From Candidatus Rokuibacteriota bacterium (GTDB lineage: Bacteria; Methylomirabilota; Methylomirabilia; Rokubacteriales; CSP1-6): a stretch of 38,081 bases of DNA. The position numbers were made by a program, and so were the translations under genes. Within the stretch, counting starts at the first letter, position 1, and each line of letters begins with the position of its first letter. Below the pieces are notes generated by a model. The model was given only the letters and a program-made list of their open reading frames with translations, searched no databases and was not told the DNA's origin. Positions 22,482 through 31,266 of the stretch are shown here, one piece after another. The stretch covers positions 1-38,081 of the forward strand of contig QHSC01000095.1 in the NCBI GenBank assembly GCA_003220345.1. The letters run 5' to 3'.

Positions 22482-23231
22482 TCATGAAAGCGTCGCGAAC
22501 TTGGCTGGATCGGCGAGCAGGCCCCAGATCGCCTCGCGCGACGTCACGATGTCTCGAGCCAGTGGTGGATCGCTGTCCTGCAGCAACGAGAGGACCTTCA
22601 TGATGAGCAGATCGTACGATTGCCGGAGCTCCGAGAGCTTGCTTCCGCCCTTTCCCTGGTGAAACTCTCGGAACTGGCTCAGCAGATCATCGACCTTGTT
22701 CTTGAGGGAGAGCTTGGTGAAGACTCCGATCGCCTTCGTCTCTCGAAGGCGCGCCTCGAGTGACTTCAGATCCAGCGCGGGCGCCACGGCCTGCCTGCTC
22801 GGGCTCGGCTCGACATCTTTCTTCGCTCGAGCGGGCTCGCGGGGCGCGGGAGCGGCCGGAGTCTTCGGTGTCTTGACATTCGGCGACGTGGCCTCGGGCC
22901 GACCCGGCGCCGTGACGCTGGGAGGTGCCGGCTCTTGCTTCGTCGGGCTGCCGGCATCGTCCTCTCCGCGCGGCTGCTCCGCCGGCGCCGGCTGGATGGG
23001 CACCTCCGACGTCTTGGCCTCCGGTGAAATCGTTTCGGCCGGGGCCGTCGCGGCGGTCTCGGCGGGAGGCGCTTCGCGAACGGCTGGCTGGACTTCCGCT
23101 ACCCGCCCCTTTGAGGCACAGCCCTGCGACCCGAGCGCGGCCGCCAAGGTAAGGACGCCCAACGTCACGGTCACCGCCGGCATGGGCCAGCCGAAGCGCT
23201 TCGGGTCGCCGATCACCTTGGTCATCCTCAT
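22482..23231 (-). CDS. Pro/Ala-rich anchored protein of unknown function
   Basis: A 249-residue protein. A hydrophobic segment (about 19-35, AVTVTLGVLTLAAALG) is followed by SQGCASK, a weak lipobox, so it may be a lipoprotein or membrane-anchored. Residues 45-150 are a low-complexity linker rich in Pro, Ala, Glu and Lys. The last 100 residues, from ALDLKSLEARLRETKAIGVF to DPAKFATLS, look like a folded helical domain without a known name. GGTGAGG precedes the ATG at 23231. The linker suits a protein reaching across the periplasm. Confidence 0.75.
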   Translation of the reverse strand: MRMTKVIGDPKRFGWPMPAVTVTLGVLTLAAALGSQGCASKGRVAEVQPAVREAPPAETAATAPAETISPEAKTSEVPIQPAPAEQPRGEDDAGSPTKQEPAPPSVTAPGRPEATSPNVKTPKTPAAPAPREPARAKKDVEPSPSRQAVAPALDLKSLEARLRETKAIGVFTKLSLKNKVDDLLSQFREFHQGKGGSKLSELRQSYDLLIMKVLSLLQDSDPPLARDIVTSREAIWGLLADPAKFATLS

Positions 23232-23426
23232 CGGACCTCACCTTCAGCTTAGACCCTCGCGCCATTCGACGACCCGGCCGCGGCAGAATTCAGGGAAATC
23301 AATGATGAGCGGGGCGGGCCGAGACATGCCGGCGCGAACGTCCTTCGAGCTCGCCCGAGCCGAAGGCGAGAGCCGGGCAAGGGGGGTGAGGGCACCCAGC
23401 TCGGAGCGTCTACGACCGGATCAGCT

Positions 23427-24896
23427 CTACGAAGGCGAGCTGATTTCCTTCCGCACCGCGTCCTCGACCACCGTGCCCTTGAAGAAGTCCGGGTTTATTG
23501 CCGTGTGCAGGCGGGCAGGGTTCGAGAACACGAACTCGCGCAGGTCGTGCTCGGTGATGAGGCCGTGCTCGACCAGCTCGTAGGCTTCCTCCAGCACCTC
23601 GGTCATGTCCACCACGTCGAAGTGGCCCACGTCCGAGCTGAAGATCGGCCGGAGCCGGTGGTTGCCGTGGCGGTCGAAGGCCCAGGCCGTCGTCACGTCG
23701 TCGGCCTCGCAGCCGAAGTAGAAGCGCTCCGCGACGTGCTGGCGCAGCTCCTCGGCCGAGGCGACGGGGAAGGCCCCGAAGTCGTCGATCTGCTCCTTGT
23801 AGGCGCGCTCCGTCAGCTCCTCGGGGGTCTTGAAAGCCTCCACGAGGCTGAGACAGCCGAGGAGCTCGTCCATCTTCTCCTCGTAGACGCGGCCGCCGTA
23901 GCGCGCGAAGAGATCCTTCAGCGTCCGCACGTCGAGGTTGGTCGGACGCACCTGGCTCTCCACGGCCTCCCGGCGCCGCTTCTCCCAGTGCCCCACGAGG
24001 TCGGTGAGCAGGTTGCACGCCCAGCCCACCCCGCCCTCGAGGAAGGCGAAGCGGAGCTGCGGGAAGCGCCGGGTGACTCCGCCGAGGAGGAGGGCCTTGG
24101 CGAAGGCGTGGCTGGCATTGGCGAAGTGCCCGATGTGGTTGTAGGTGAAGTTGTGGATGGACTCGCGGCCGTTCCAGCCCATGCTCCCCGAATGGCCGGT
24201 CACGGCCACCTTCAGGTCGACACAGGTCTTCCAGAACGGATCGTAGTCGTACGGGCTCTCGAGCCCGAGCGAGTCGATGTGCTGACGCGCGTGGGCGACG
24301 GGATCGGCCACCTCGCGTCCCGCGGCGGGAACGGGGCGACGCACGTGGTTGGCGATCATGATGACCTTGAGCCCCAGCTCGCGGACAGCGTACGTCGCCT
24401 CCTCGATGGCCTCCTGGGGCGTGTGCATGGGGACCACGGCGGCGGGCGTCATCCGTCGGGCGTACGGCCGGAACATCTCGGCGTTCATCCGGTTGACGGC
24501 ACGGGCCACGGAGCGGCGCAGCTCCTCGTCGGGATTCGAGACGAAGAACAGACCGAGGGACGTGTAGACGAGGGCGAAATCGATGCCGAAGTCGTCGAGC
24601 CGCTCGTGGAAAAGGCTTGGCACCATGGCCGTGGCACGGTCGAGGGTATTGCCCGGCTCGCCCCACCACGTGGGCCGATGCGGGCGCTTGTCCATCCGTT
24701 CGGCCAGGGTCATCTCGTACCAGCTCGTATCCTTGGCCTTCTTCAGGAACTTCTCGACGGCGGAGGCGCCTCCCACATCACGGAGGTAGTCGAGAAAGAT
24801 GGGAATGGGCTCGAGCCAGTGGCCGTCACCGTCGATGACGGGGTGATCAAGCCGCCTGCGAACCGCCGCCGACTTCGAATCCGTGGAATAGGCCAT
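23427..24896 (-). CDS. Metal-dependent amidohydrolase (Amidohydro_2 family)
   Basis: A 489-residue TIM-barrel hydrolase of the PF04909 type. The start is the ATG at 24896, with GGGAGGGAC just upstream; an upstream in-frame start lacks a ribosome site. Marks of the family are VIDGDGHWLEP near the N-terminus (replacing the usual HxH), LVYTSLGL, VTGHSGSMG, FLEGGVGWACNLL and FSSDVGHFDVVDM, which provides the barrel-end Asp. At the C-terminus the stretch LREFVFSNPARLH is conserved in this type. Relatives decarboxylate or hydrolyse aromatic and cyclic compounds; the substrate is unknown. A similar but shorter enzyme is at 35417. Confidence 0.88.
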   Translation of the reverse strand: MAYSTDSKSAAVRRRLDHPVIDGDGHWLEPIPIFLDYLRDVGGASAVEKFLKKAKDTSWYEMTLAERMDKRPHRPTWWGEPGNTLDRATAMVPSLFHERLDDFGIDFALVYTSLGLFFVSNPDEELRRSVARAVNRMNAEMFRPYARRMTPAAVVPMHTPQEAIEEATYAVRELGLKVIMIANHVRRPVPAAGREVADPVAHARQHIDSLGLESPYDYDPFWKTCVDLKVAVTGHSGSMGWNGRESIHNFTYNHIGHFANASHAFAKALLLGGVTRRFPQLRFAFLEGGVGWACNLLTDLVGHWEKRRREAVESQVRPTNLDVRTLKDLFARYGGRVYEEKMDELLGCLSLVEAFKTPEELTERAYKEQIDDFGAFPVASAEELRQHVAERFYFGCEADDVTTAWAFDRHGNHRLRPIFSSDVGHFDVVDMTEVLEEAYELVEHGLITEHDLREFVFSNPARLHTAINPDFFKGTVVEDAVRKEISSPS

Positions 24897-24974
24897 GACG
24901 TCCCTCCCTGAGGCCGTTCTAGAACAGCCGACCATCCAAGTCAAGGTACTGGGCCAATTTGCTCGCCAGTTCCA

Positions 24975-25013
24975 CTCAGCTCTCGCCTCGCGGCGGAGCC
25001 ACTCGGCTCGTAC
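24975..25013. repeat. Dispersed 39-bp intergenic motif, copy 2
   Basis: CTCAGCTCTCGCCTCGCGGC followed by GGAGCCACTCGGCTCGTAC. It aligns end to end with the motif at 18809-18847 and with the reverse complement of 33168-33207. It lies in the divergent gap between the amidohydrolase and the peptide-binding protein gene. Confidence 0.45.
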
Positions 25014-25115
25014 CCGCGTTGACAGAGCCTAGCGGCTGGTGTGTAGTTGGAGCCCCATCCGGCTCGAACGGCTCGGCACACCGTCGTGGCAAGCCCCAAC
25101 GAGAGGACAGACGCC

Positions 25116-26741
25116 ATGATCCTTGGGAAGCGATGCGGAGTCCGGTCCCTGGCCCTCCTCGCGCTGGCCATCCCGCTGTGCGCAGGCCCCGCGCACCCGG
25201 CCACCGATGCCGAGGGCGAGCTCATCGTGGCCTTCCCCGATGACACCACGAACATGGACCCGCGCATCGGGATGGGCTCCATCCGCTCCACGTATATCCG
25301 GCAGGTCTACGAGAGCCTCGTGGACGTCGACGCCCGGGGCAAGCCGGTGCCGGGCCTCGCCCTCTCCTGGAAGTCGGTGAGCCCGCTCGCCTGGGAGTTC
25401 GCGCTGCGCCCCGGCGTCACCTTCCACAATGGCGAGGCGTTCAACGCCGACACCGTACTCTTCAACCTCGACCGCATGTTCCGGCGCAATCTCGATCGAT
25501 GGGGCATCAAGGAGGTGCCCGCCGGCACGTCCTTCGAGAAGGCCTTCCCGTTCGTGACGCGGTGGGAAAAGGTCAACGATCTCACCGTCCGCATTCACAC
25601 GAGCGAGCCCTCCCCCACCCTCTGGGATTTCATTGGCCGGGAGCCCCTCGTGCCCAAGGACTACACGATCAAGAACGGGGTCGAGGCCGTCAACGACCGC
25701 GCGGTCGGAACGGGCCCCTGGAAGCTGGTGGAGTGGAGGCGCAAGGACTCCATGCGGCTCGAGCGAAACTCCGCCTACTGGGGCCTGCAGCCGCAGTTCG
25801 CTCGGCTGCGCCTTCAAGTCATTCCCGAAGCGGGGGCGAGGGTCGCCGCGCTGCGCGCGGGCCAGGTCGGCCTCGTGGACGCCGTGCCCCCGCTCGACGC
25901 CACCGTCCTCGCGCGCGATCCCGCCGTGAAGGTCGTGAGCAGCCCGCAGAAGCTCCACTGCCGCCTCTACCTAAATGGGCGGCCCAAGGACGCCTTCGAC
26001 TCGGGCGGCCGTGACGGTCTCTTCACCGACTCGCGCGTGCGTCTGGCCCTCAATCTCGCGATCAATCGCGACGCCATCATCAAGAAAGTCTTCCATGGCT
26101 ACGCGCTGGCCAACACCTCTCCCGTCTCCAGCGTCTCCTCCGGCTACGCGGCGCAAGAGCCCTACCCCTACGACATCGCGCGAGCCAAGGCCATGCTGTC
26201 TGAGTCAGGCTGGCGGGACCGCGGCCGCGGCGTTCTCGAGAAGGACGGCGCGCCCCTGGCCCTGCAGCTCCTCTTCCCGAGCAAGCACTACGGACAGGCC
26301 TTCGACGAGGTGACGCTGGCCGTGGTCGAGATGCTCAAGGGCCTCGGCGTCCAGGTCACGGTCAGGCCCATCGACTTCGCCACCCTCCTCCAGACGGTGA
26401 CCAAGGGCACCCTCCCCTACGACGGAGGGTTCACGAGCTGCCGGACGAGCAACAACCTGGACGCCGACGACTACCTGCGGGACTGGACGGCGCTTTCGCT
26501 GATCAACTGGGCGCCCTACCCGCCCGAGCTGCTCGAGCTCTACAAGGGCACCCGGCGGGAGCTCGACCCCCGCAAGCGCCTCGCGCTGCTTGCCGACCTC
26601 CAGCGAAACGTCCGCGACTGGGCCCCCGTCGTGTCGCTCTACCAGGAGATCAAGATCTATGCGCACAGCCCGCGGGTGGTCAACTTCACGCCCCTGACCG
26701 AGCTCAACATGGACTTCCGCGGAGTGGCGCTGACGAAGTAG
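25116..26741 (+). CDS. Family-5 peptide/nickel-type ABC substrate-binding protein
   Basis: A 541-residue periplasmic binding protein of the DppA/OppA family (SBP_bac_5). The ATG at 25116 is preceded by GAGAGGA. The signal peptide MILGKRCGVRSLALLALAIP ends near AHPA. Typical stretches are TNMDPRIGMGSIRSTYIRQVYESL, SWKSVSPLAWEFALRPGVTFH, FNADTVLFNLDRMF, VGTGPWKLVEW and VRLALNLAINRDAI. Two permease genes follow closely. No ATPase genes follow, so energy must come from ATPases elsewhere, perhaps the double ATPase at 10681. The ligand may be a peptide, an opine or another small solute. Confidence 0.93.
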   Translation: MILGKRCGVRSLALLALAIPLCAGPAHPATDAEGELIVAFPDDTTNMDPRIGMGSIRSTYIRQVYESLVDVDARGKPVPGLALSWKSVSPLAWEFALRPGVTFHNGEAFNADTVLFNLDRMFRRNLDRWGIKEVPAGTSFEKAFPFVTRWEKVNDLTVRIHTSEPSPTLWDFIGREPLVPKDYTIKNGVEAVNDRAVGTGPWKLVEWRRKDSMRLERNSAYWGLQPQFARLRLQVIPEAGARVAALRAGQVGLVDAVPPLDATVLARDPAVKVVSSPQKLHCRLYLNGRPKDAFDSGGRDGLFTDSRVRLALNLAINRDAIIKKVFHGYALANTSPVSSVSSGYAAQEPYPYDIARAKAMLSESGWRDRGRGVLEKDGAPLALQLLFPSKHYGQAFDEVTLAVVEMLKGLGVQVTVRPIDFATLLQTVTKGTLPYDGGFTSCRTSNNLDADDYLRDWTALSLINWAPYPPELLELYKGTRRELDPRKRLALLADLQRNVRDWAPVVSLYQEIKIYAHSPRVVNFTPLTELNMDFRGVALTK

Positions 26742-26750
26742 CGGGCCGGG

Positions 26751-27674
26751 ATGCCGCGCTTTCTCCTGCGACGGCTGCTGCACACGCTCTTCGTCGTCTG
26801 GGGCGTGGTGACCGCGGTGTTCTTTCTCGTTCGCCTCACCGGCGATCCCACCGCGCTCCTCGTCGACCCGTCGGCCACCCAGGCGGAGATCGCTCACACG
26901 CGTCACCTCCTGGGGCTCGATCGCCCGTGGCACGTCCAGTACGTCGACTTCCTCTTCGCCATGCTGCGCGGCGATTTCGGGCAGTCGATCCAGCAGCGTC
27001 GCCCCGCCATGCAGCTCGTCCTCGAGCATCTCTGGCCCGCCACCGTCGAGCTGGCCGTGGCCGCTACCGTGCTTTCCACCTTGCTCGCCATCCCGCTCGG
27101 CATCGTGGCCGCCACCCATCAGAATCGAGCCCCCGACCACCTCAGTCGTCTCGCGTCGCTCTTTCTCCAGTCCATGCCGAGCTTCTGGCTCGGGCTGGTG
27201 CTCATCCTCGTCTTCGCCGTCCAGCTCAACGGGCTCTTGCCCGCCTACGGCACGGGAACGTGGCGACACCTGATCCTGCCCGCGGTGACGCTGGCCGCCG
27301 CTCCCCTCGCGCAGAATGTCCGCCTCCTCCGCGCCGGGCTCCTGGATGTCCTGCCCCAGGACTACATCCGGACGGCGCGCGCGAAGGGGCTGCCCGAGCG
27401 TCTCATCCTGTATCGTCACGCGATCTGGAACACGGCCATCCCGTTCCTCACCGTCACGGGTCTGTCCGTGGGCTTCATGCTCAGCGGCGCCATCGTGATC
27501 GAGACCGTCTTCTCGTGGCCGGGGCTCGGACGCCTCATCGTCCAGGCCATTCCGGGCCGCGACTTTCCCGTCATCCAGGCGGGCGTCTTCGTCTTCGCGC
27601 TGATCTTCGTCCTCGTCAATCTCGCCGTGGACCTCCTCTACGCGGTGGTCGACCCGCGGGTCCGGCTCTCCTGA
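26751..27674 (+). CDS. Peptide-type ABC permease, DppB type (second system)
   Basis: A 307-residue permease with six membrane segments. It begins MPRFLLRRLLHTLFVVWGVV, the DppB-type first segment, followed by RLTGDPTALLVD and LLGLDRPWHVQYVDFL. The ATPase-coupling loop is YIRTARAKGLPERLILYRHA. The end, DLLYAVVDPRVRLS, is the family norm. It lies nine bases after the binding protein gene and its stop overlaps the next start (TGATG). It pairs with the DppC-type gene that follows. Confidence 0.94.
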   Translation: MPRFLLRRLLHTLFVVWGVVTAVFFLVRLTGDPTALLVDPSATQAEIAHTRHLLGLDRPWHVQYVDFLFAMLRGDFGQSIQQRRPAMQLVLEHLWPATVELAVAATVLSTLLAIPLGIVAATHQNRAPDHLSRLASLFLQSMPSFWLGLVLILVFAVQLNGLLPAYGTGTWRHLILPAVTLAAAPLAQNVRLLRAGLLDVLPQDYIRTARAKGLPERLILYRHAIWNTAIPFLTVTGLSVGFMLSGAIVIETVFSWPGLGRLIVQAIPGRDFPVIQAGVFVFALIFVLVNLAVDLLYAVVDPRVRLS

Positions 27675-28534
27675 TGCCGCGGGCCGGCGCGGCGAAGCGG
27701 CTGCGTCGTGACGGCGCGGCCATCCTCGGCCTGCTCGTGCTCGTCACGGCGCTGGGGGCCGCCCTCCTGGCGCCCGTCCTGTCCCCCGGGGACCCCGTGA
27801 AGAATGACTTGCTCGGTCGGCTGTCCCCTCCCATGTGGCTCGACGGCGGGGACAGGGCACATCCCCTCGGCACCGATACCCTGGGCCGCGATGTCTTGAG
27901 CCGGCTCCTCCATGGCGCGCGCGTCTCGCTGTGGATCGGGCTCACCGCCGTGATGATGGCGGCGATCCTGGGCGTGCCCATCGGGCTCTGGACCGGCTAC
28001 CGCGGCGGCTGGCCCGACGATCTCTTCATGCGGCTCGGCGAGATCCAGCTCGCCTTTCCCGTGCTCTTGCTCGGCATCGCCCTCCTCGCCGTCCTCGGGG
28101 CGAGCCTCGTGAACCTGATCCTCGTGCTCGGCGTCAGCGGGTGGATCACGTATGCGCGCATCGTGCGCGGCGAGACGCTCTCGCTCAAGGAGCGCGGCTT
28201 CGTGGAAGCCGCCCGCGCGCTCGGAGCGGCGGACCGGTATCTGATCTTCCGCCACATCCTTCCGAATGTCTGGGCGCCCATCGTGGTCGTCGCGACCTTT
28301 TCCATCGCGCGCGTCATCATCGCCGAGGCATCGCTGAGCTTTCTCGGCCTCGGCCTGCCGCCCCCGGCGCCGAGCTGGGGCGCCATGCTGGACGAGGGAC
28401 GCAACTACCTGACCACGGGCTGGTGGCTCGCCCTCTTCCCGGGGCTCGCCATCTTGCTCGTCGTTCTCGGCATCAACCTCGTCGGGGACTGGCTACGCGA
28501 TCTGCTCGACCCGCGTCTCGAGCGCGGGATCTAG
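27674..28534 (+). CDS. Peptide-type ABC permease, DppC type (second system)
   Basis: A 286-residue permease. The ATG at 27674 shares one base with the preceding stop, indicating translational coupling. The first membrane segment AAILGLLVLVTALGAALLAP is followed by the DppC marker HPLGTDTLGRDVLSRLLHGA. The ATPase-coupling loop is FVEAARALGAADRYLIFRHI. FLGLGLPPPAPSWGAMLDE and GDWLRDLLDPRLERGI close it in the usual way. No DppD/DppF genes follow; after a hairpin the strand continues into an unrelated membrane-protein cluster. Confidence 0.94.
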   Translation: MPRAGAAKRLRRDGAAILGLLVLVTALGAALLAPVLSPGDPVKNDLLGRLSPPMWLDGGDRAHPLGTDTLGRDVLSRLLHGARVSLWIGLTAVMMAAILGVPIGLWTGYRGGWPDDLFMRLGEIQLAFPVLLLGIALLAVLGASLVNLILVLGVSGWITYARIVRGETLSLKERGFVEAARALGAADRYLIFRHILPNVWAPIVVVATFSIARVIIAEASLSFLGLGLPPPAPSWGAMLDEGRNYLTTGWWLALFPGLAILLVVLGINLVGDWLRDLLDPRLERGI

Positions 28535-28568
28535 GCGCCCGCCATGGCACATGGTTTGCCTCCTACCC

Positions 28569-28594
28569 TTGAGACGCCCAGAACCGGGTCTCAA
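28569..28594 (+). terminator. Hairpin after the second peptide-transporter operon
   Basis: TTGAGAC and GTCTCAA pair around a 12-base loop, 35 bases after the last permease stop. A smaller palindrome, GTCACCGGCGGTGAC, follows nearby. No T-run follows the main stem. Confidence 0.35.
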
Positions 28595-28644
28595 AGGACC
28601 CCGGACTGCACAGGATTGTCACCGGCGGTGACGGAGGTGCGCAC

Positions 28645-29256
28645 ATGGAGCCACTTGAAGCCCCCATAGGCCCTCGGACAGACGGACCCAGCCCTTTCAA
28701 GCGGCCCGCTCCCAGCAGGCCGCCAACGGCGCCGAGCATGGGCGCAGCCGCCCCCGCCGTTCGGCTCGTCACGAGCGCTTCCGCTGCACAGCCCGCATCG
28801 CCGCCCTCCCCCGCCACCAGCGCGACGGCCGGGACCGCGAGCGCGGAGCGTCAGCCGATCGAGGCGCAGAGCCGGCGAGGCGCGCTCTGGTTCTACTGGA
28901 TCGCCGGCTTGTCGCTCGTCAACTCGGTCGTGGCATTGGCCGGGCTGAACTGGCGATTCATCATCGGGCTCGGCATGAGCCAGATCGTCGACACGCTGGC
29001 CACTCGGTCGGGCCGCGGCTTGGCGGCCGCGATCCTCTTCGACGCGCTCCTGATCGGCGGCTTCGTGCTGCTCGGCCACCTCGCCGTCCGCGGGCATGCC
29101 TGGGCCTTCCTCGTGGGCGTCACGCTCTACGCGCTCGACGGCCTCATCTCTCTGCTCGTCCATGACTGGCTCGGCGTGGGCTTCCACGTCTTCGTGGTGA
29201 TTCTGATTCTCAAGGGGTTTCAGGCCGCTCGTCAGCTAGGGACACGGGCGACCTGA
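28645..29256 (+). CDS. Membrane protein with Pro/Ala-rich N-terminus, unknown function
   Basis: A 203-residue protein with no named family recognised. GGAGGTGCGCAC precedes the ATG at 28645. Residues 1 to about 75 are disordered, rich in Pro, Ala, Ser and Thr. Residues 80-195 carry four hydrophobic segments: ALWFYWIAGLSLVNSVVALA, a weaker one near WRFIIGLG, AAAILFDALLIGGFVLLG and a final pair from AWAFLVGVTLYALDGLISLL to VFVVILILKG. This matches small four-helix membrane proteins of unknown role. It opens a rightward cluster of membrane proteins ending at 31266. Confidence 0.75.
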   Translation: MEPLEAPIGPRTDGPSPFKRPAPSRPPTAPSMGAAAPAVRLVTSASAAQPASPPSPATSATAGTASAERQPIEAQSRRGALWFYWIAGLSLVNSVVALAGLNWRFIIGLGMSQIVDTLATRSGRGLAAAILFDALLIGGFVLLGHLAVRGHAWAFLVGVTLYALDGLISLLVHDWLGVGFHVFVVILILKGFQAARQLGTRAT

Positions 29257-29314
29257 GCACCGCGCTTCCCCACGTCGCTGTGCTCGAGCGCGGCTCGAGC
29301 GGAAGGGGGCTTCC

Positions 29315-30175
29315 ATGACTCGCCATCGTCTCGTTCGCCGTGTCTTCGCCGGCACCGCCGTGCTCGCCGTGCTCGTCATGGCCACGCCGGTCCTGTCCCA
29401 GCAGCCACCGAGCCAGGAGCAGCTCGCGCGAGACATTCTCGCCCTCGCCTGGCAACGCGGGCCAACGGAGGGACGTGTAGGCGGCCTGGCCACCATCAAG
29501 GTCCCGGAAGGCCAGACGTTCCTCGATGGCCCCAACACGCGCCGGTTTCTCGAGCTGAACCGCAATCCGCCACGCGACGATCACTACACGCTGTCCGCGC
29601 AGGACTTCTCGTGGTTCGCCGTCTTCTACTTCGAGGACACCGGATACATCAAGGACGACGAGAAGCTGGATCCCGACGCGCTTCTCAAGTCGCTCAAGGA
29701 AAGCGACGCCCCGAGCAACAAGGAGCGTGAGCGCCTGGGCATGCCCCCGATCTACACGGAAGGCTGGAGCGTGGCGCCCCACTACGATCTCAACACCAGG
29801 CGCCTGGAGTGGGCGGTGCGGCTTCGCAGCGGGAGCGGGCGCTCCGTCGTCAACTACACCACGCGCATTCTCAGCCGCCGAGGGGTCATGCACGTGACCC
29901 TCGTCTCCGACCCGGAGAGCCTCGACCAGCACATCGCGGTCTTCAAGACATCACTGACCGGCTATGACTTCGCGCCGGGCGAGCGCTACTCGGAGTTCAG
30001 ATCGGGCGATCGCGTCGCGCAGTTCGGGCTGGGGGCCCTCGTCCTCGGCGGCGCCGCCGCCGTGGCCGTGAAGACCGGCGCGGGCAAGGCGCTGGGCAAG
30101 TTCCTGATCTACGGCGCGGTCGCCGCGGGCGGAACCATCCTCGCCTTTCTCCGCAAGCTGTTTCGCCGGGGGTAG
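29315..30175 (+). CDS. DUF2167 family membrane protein
   Basis: A 286-residue protein of DUF2167 (PF09935). The N-terminus is a signal peptide ending near PVLSQ. Family motifs are TFLDGPNTRRFLELNRNPP, FSWFAVFYFEDTGYIKDD, GWSVAPHYDLNTRRLEWAVR and FAPGERYSEFRSGDRVAQFG. The C-terminal part is hydrophobic (LGALVLGGAAAVAV and YGAVAAGGTILAFL) with a positive end, FLRKLFRRG, so most of the protein faces the periplasm with a C-terminal membrane anchor. The function of the family is unknown to me. GGAAGGGGG precedes the ATG, and the next gene starts seven bases after its stop. Confidence 0.88.
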   Translation: MTRHRLVRRVFAGTAVLAVLVMATPVLSQQPPSQEQLARDILALAWQRGPTEGRVGGLATIKVPEGQTFLDGPNTRRFLELNRNPPRDDHYTLSAQDFSWFAVFYFEDTGYIKDDEKLDPDALLKSLKESDAPSNKERERLGMPPIYTEGWSVAPHYDLNTRRLEWAVRLRSGSGRSVVNYTTRILSRRGVMHVTLVSDPESLDQHIAVFKTSLTGYDFAPGERYSEFRSGDRVAQFGLGALVLGGAAAVAVKTGAGKALGKFLIYGAVAAGGTILAFLRKLFRRG

Positions 30176-30181
30176 TCGGCG

Positions 30182-30922
30182 GTGCTGGACCAGGTGCGGA
30201 GCTCCGACTACGTCATCTGGATAGTGGCTCTGCTCCTGTACGTCTGGGATTCGGCCATCTTGTTGTCGCCCCGCCATCTGCTCCTCGTGGAGGCGGGGCG
30301 CCGGCGCTTCTCCCCCGTCTTCACCGAGAGCCCCTTCACGATCTCGGGACGCGTGCTCGCCTTCTGTCCCCTCGCTCTGCCGTTTCGCGGGGCCTTCATC
30401 GCCCCCTGGGGTCAGCGGTGGGCCGACGCCTCCGCGCTCGGGGCGGCCCTCGACGCCGTGGAAGAGCTCCGGGGCTCTCTCCCCGTCGTGCGCGCGCTCG
30501 CCACCTGGGCCTTTCTGCTCCTCTTCGTCCTCGGGCCTGCCCTGACCCTCTCGATGGGCCCCAATGCCGCGGTCGTCTACACGGCGATCGCCGTGTATCC
30601 AACGGCCCTCGCCGCCATCGTCGTCCTGTGGTGTCAGCGCCGAAGCCTGCGCCTCACCACTGCGCGGGCCGCGTGGTTGAGTCTCGACCTCCTCGTCTGC
30701 CCGGCCTTCCTCCCCAACCTCGTCCGCAAGATCACGACGCCCCACCCCATCGCGGCGGACGGGGCGCAGGTTCTCTTCGCCGGCGCCGCCGCCCTCGTCA
30801 AGGAGGAGTTCCTCGCGCGGCTCGAGAGCCGGGCGGGAGACCTCATCGACGAGGCGAGCGCGGACGAGCCGGCCCAGGAGCAGCTGCGCGCCTACCTCGC
30901 CACCGTCAAAGCCGCGCAATGA
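30182..30922 (+). CDS. Integral membrane protein of unknown function
   Basis: A 246-residue protein with a GTG start at 30182, directly after the DUF2167 gene. Membrane segments are seen at about residues 10-28, near 55-70, at 100-125 (TWAFLLLFVLGPALTL) and at 128-150 (AVVYTAIAVYPTALAAIVVLW). The last 60 residues are hydrophilic and helical. No family is recognised. Its stop overlaps the start of the J-domain gene as ATGA, so the two are translationally coupled. With DUF2167 upstream this makes a compact three-gene unit. Confidence 0.78.
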   Translation: MLDQVRSSDYVIWIVALLLYVWDSAILLSPRHLLLVEAGRRRFSPVFTESPFTISGRVLAFCPLALPFRGAFIAPWGQRWADASALGAALDAVEELRGSLPVVRALATWAFLLLFVLGPALTLSMGPNAAVVYTAIAVYPTALAAIVVLWCQRRSLRLTTARAAWLSLDLLVCPAFLPNLVRKITTPHPIAADGAQVLFAGAAALVKEEFLARLESRAGDLIDEASADEPAQEQLRAYLATVKAAQ

Positions 30923-31266
30923 GCACGGCCGAGCTGCTCACGGTCGTCTTCGGGCTCTTGCTCGGGTACGGAATCATCTCGCGGTGGATGGGGCAACGCC
31001 GATCCAACGCTCGCGATGCGGGCAACGGAGAAGGCCCCGAGGATCCCCGGCGCGAGTGGATCCGGGCGCATTGCCACGAGATCCTGGGCGTGAGCCCGGA
31101 CGCGCCCTTCGAGGCGATCTACTCCGCGTACCGGTTCAAGGTGCAGCAATACCACCCGGACCGGACGGAAGGGCTCGGCCCCGAGCTCAGATCGCTGGCG
31201 GCACGGAAGATCGACGAGCTGAACGCCGCGTACGCCTGGGCCATGCGCCCGCGCCCAGGCGCCTAG
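30919..31266 (+). CDS. Membrane-anchored J-domain (DnaJ-like) protein
   Basis: A 115-residue protein. The first 20 residues, AELLTVVFGLLLGYGIISRW, form a membrane anchor, then a short charged linker leads to a J domain: CHEILGVSPDAPFEAIYSAY and KVQQYHPDRTEG with the HPD motif that activates Hsp70. It ends LNAAYAWAMRPRPGA. Such small anchored J proteins recruit DnaK to the membrane. The ATG at 30919 overlaps the previous stop. The stop codon TAG at 31264 lies inside the edge of repeat copy B (31263-31378), so the original C-terminus may have been longer. Confidence 0.88.
   Translation: MSTAELLTVVFGLLLGYGIISRWMGQRRSNARDAGNGEGPEDPRREWIRAHCHEILGVSPDAPFEAIYSAYRFKVQQYHPDRTEGLGPELRSLAARKIDELNAAYAWAMRPRPGA

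Noticed and set aside
23505..24911. A 468-residue open frame antisense to the amidohydrolase gene
   Set aside because: His/Val/Asp-rich shadow of the opposite strand; the minus strand has clear family motifs.
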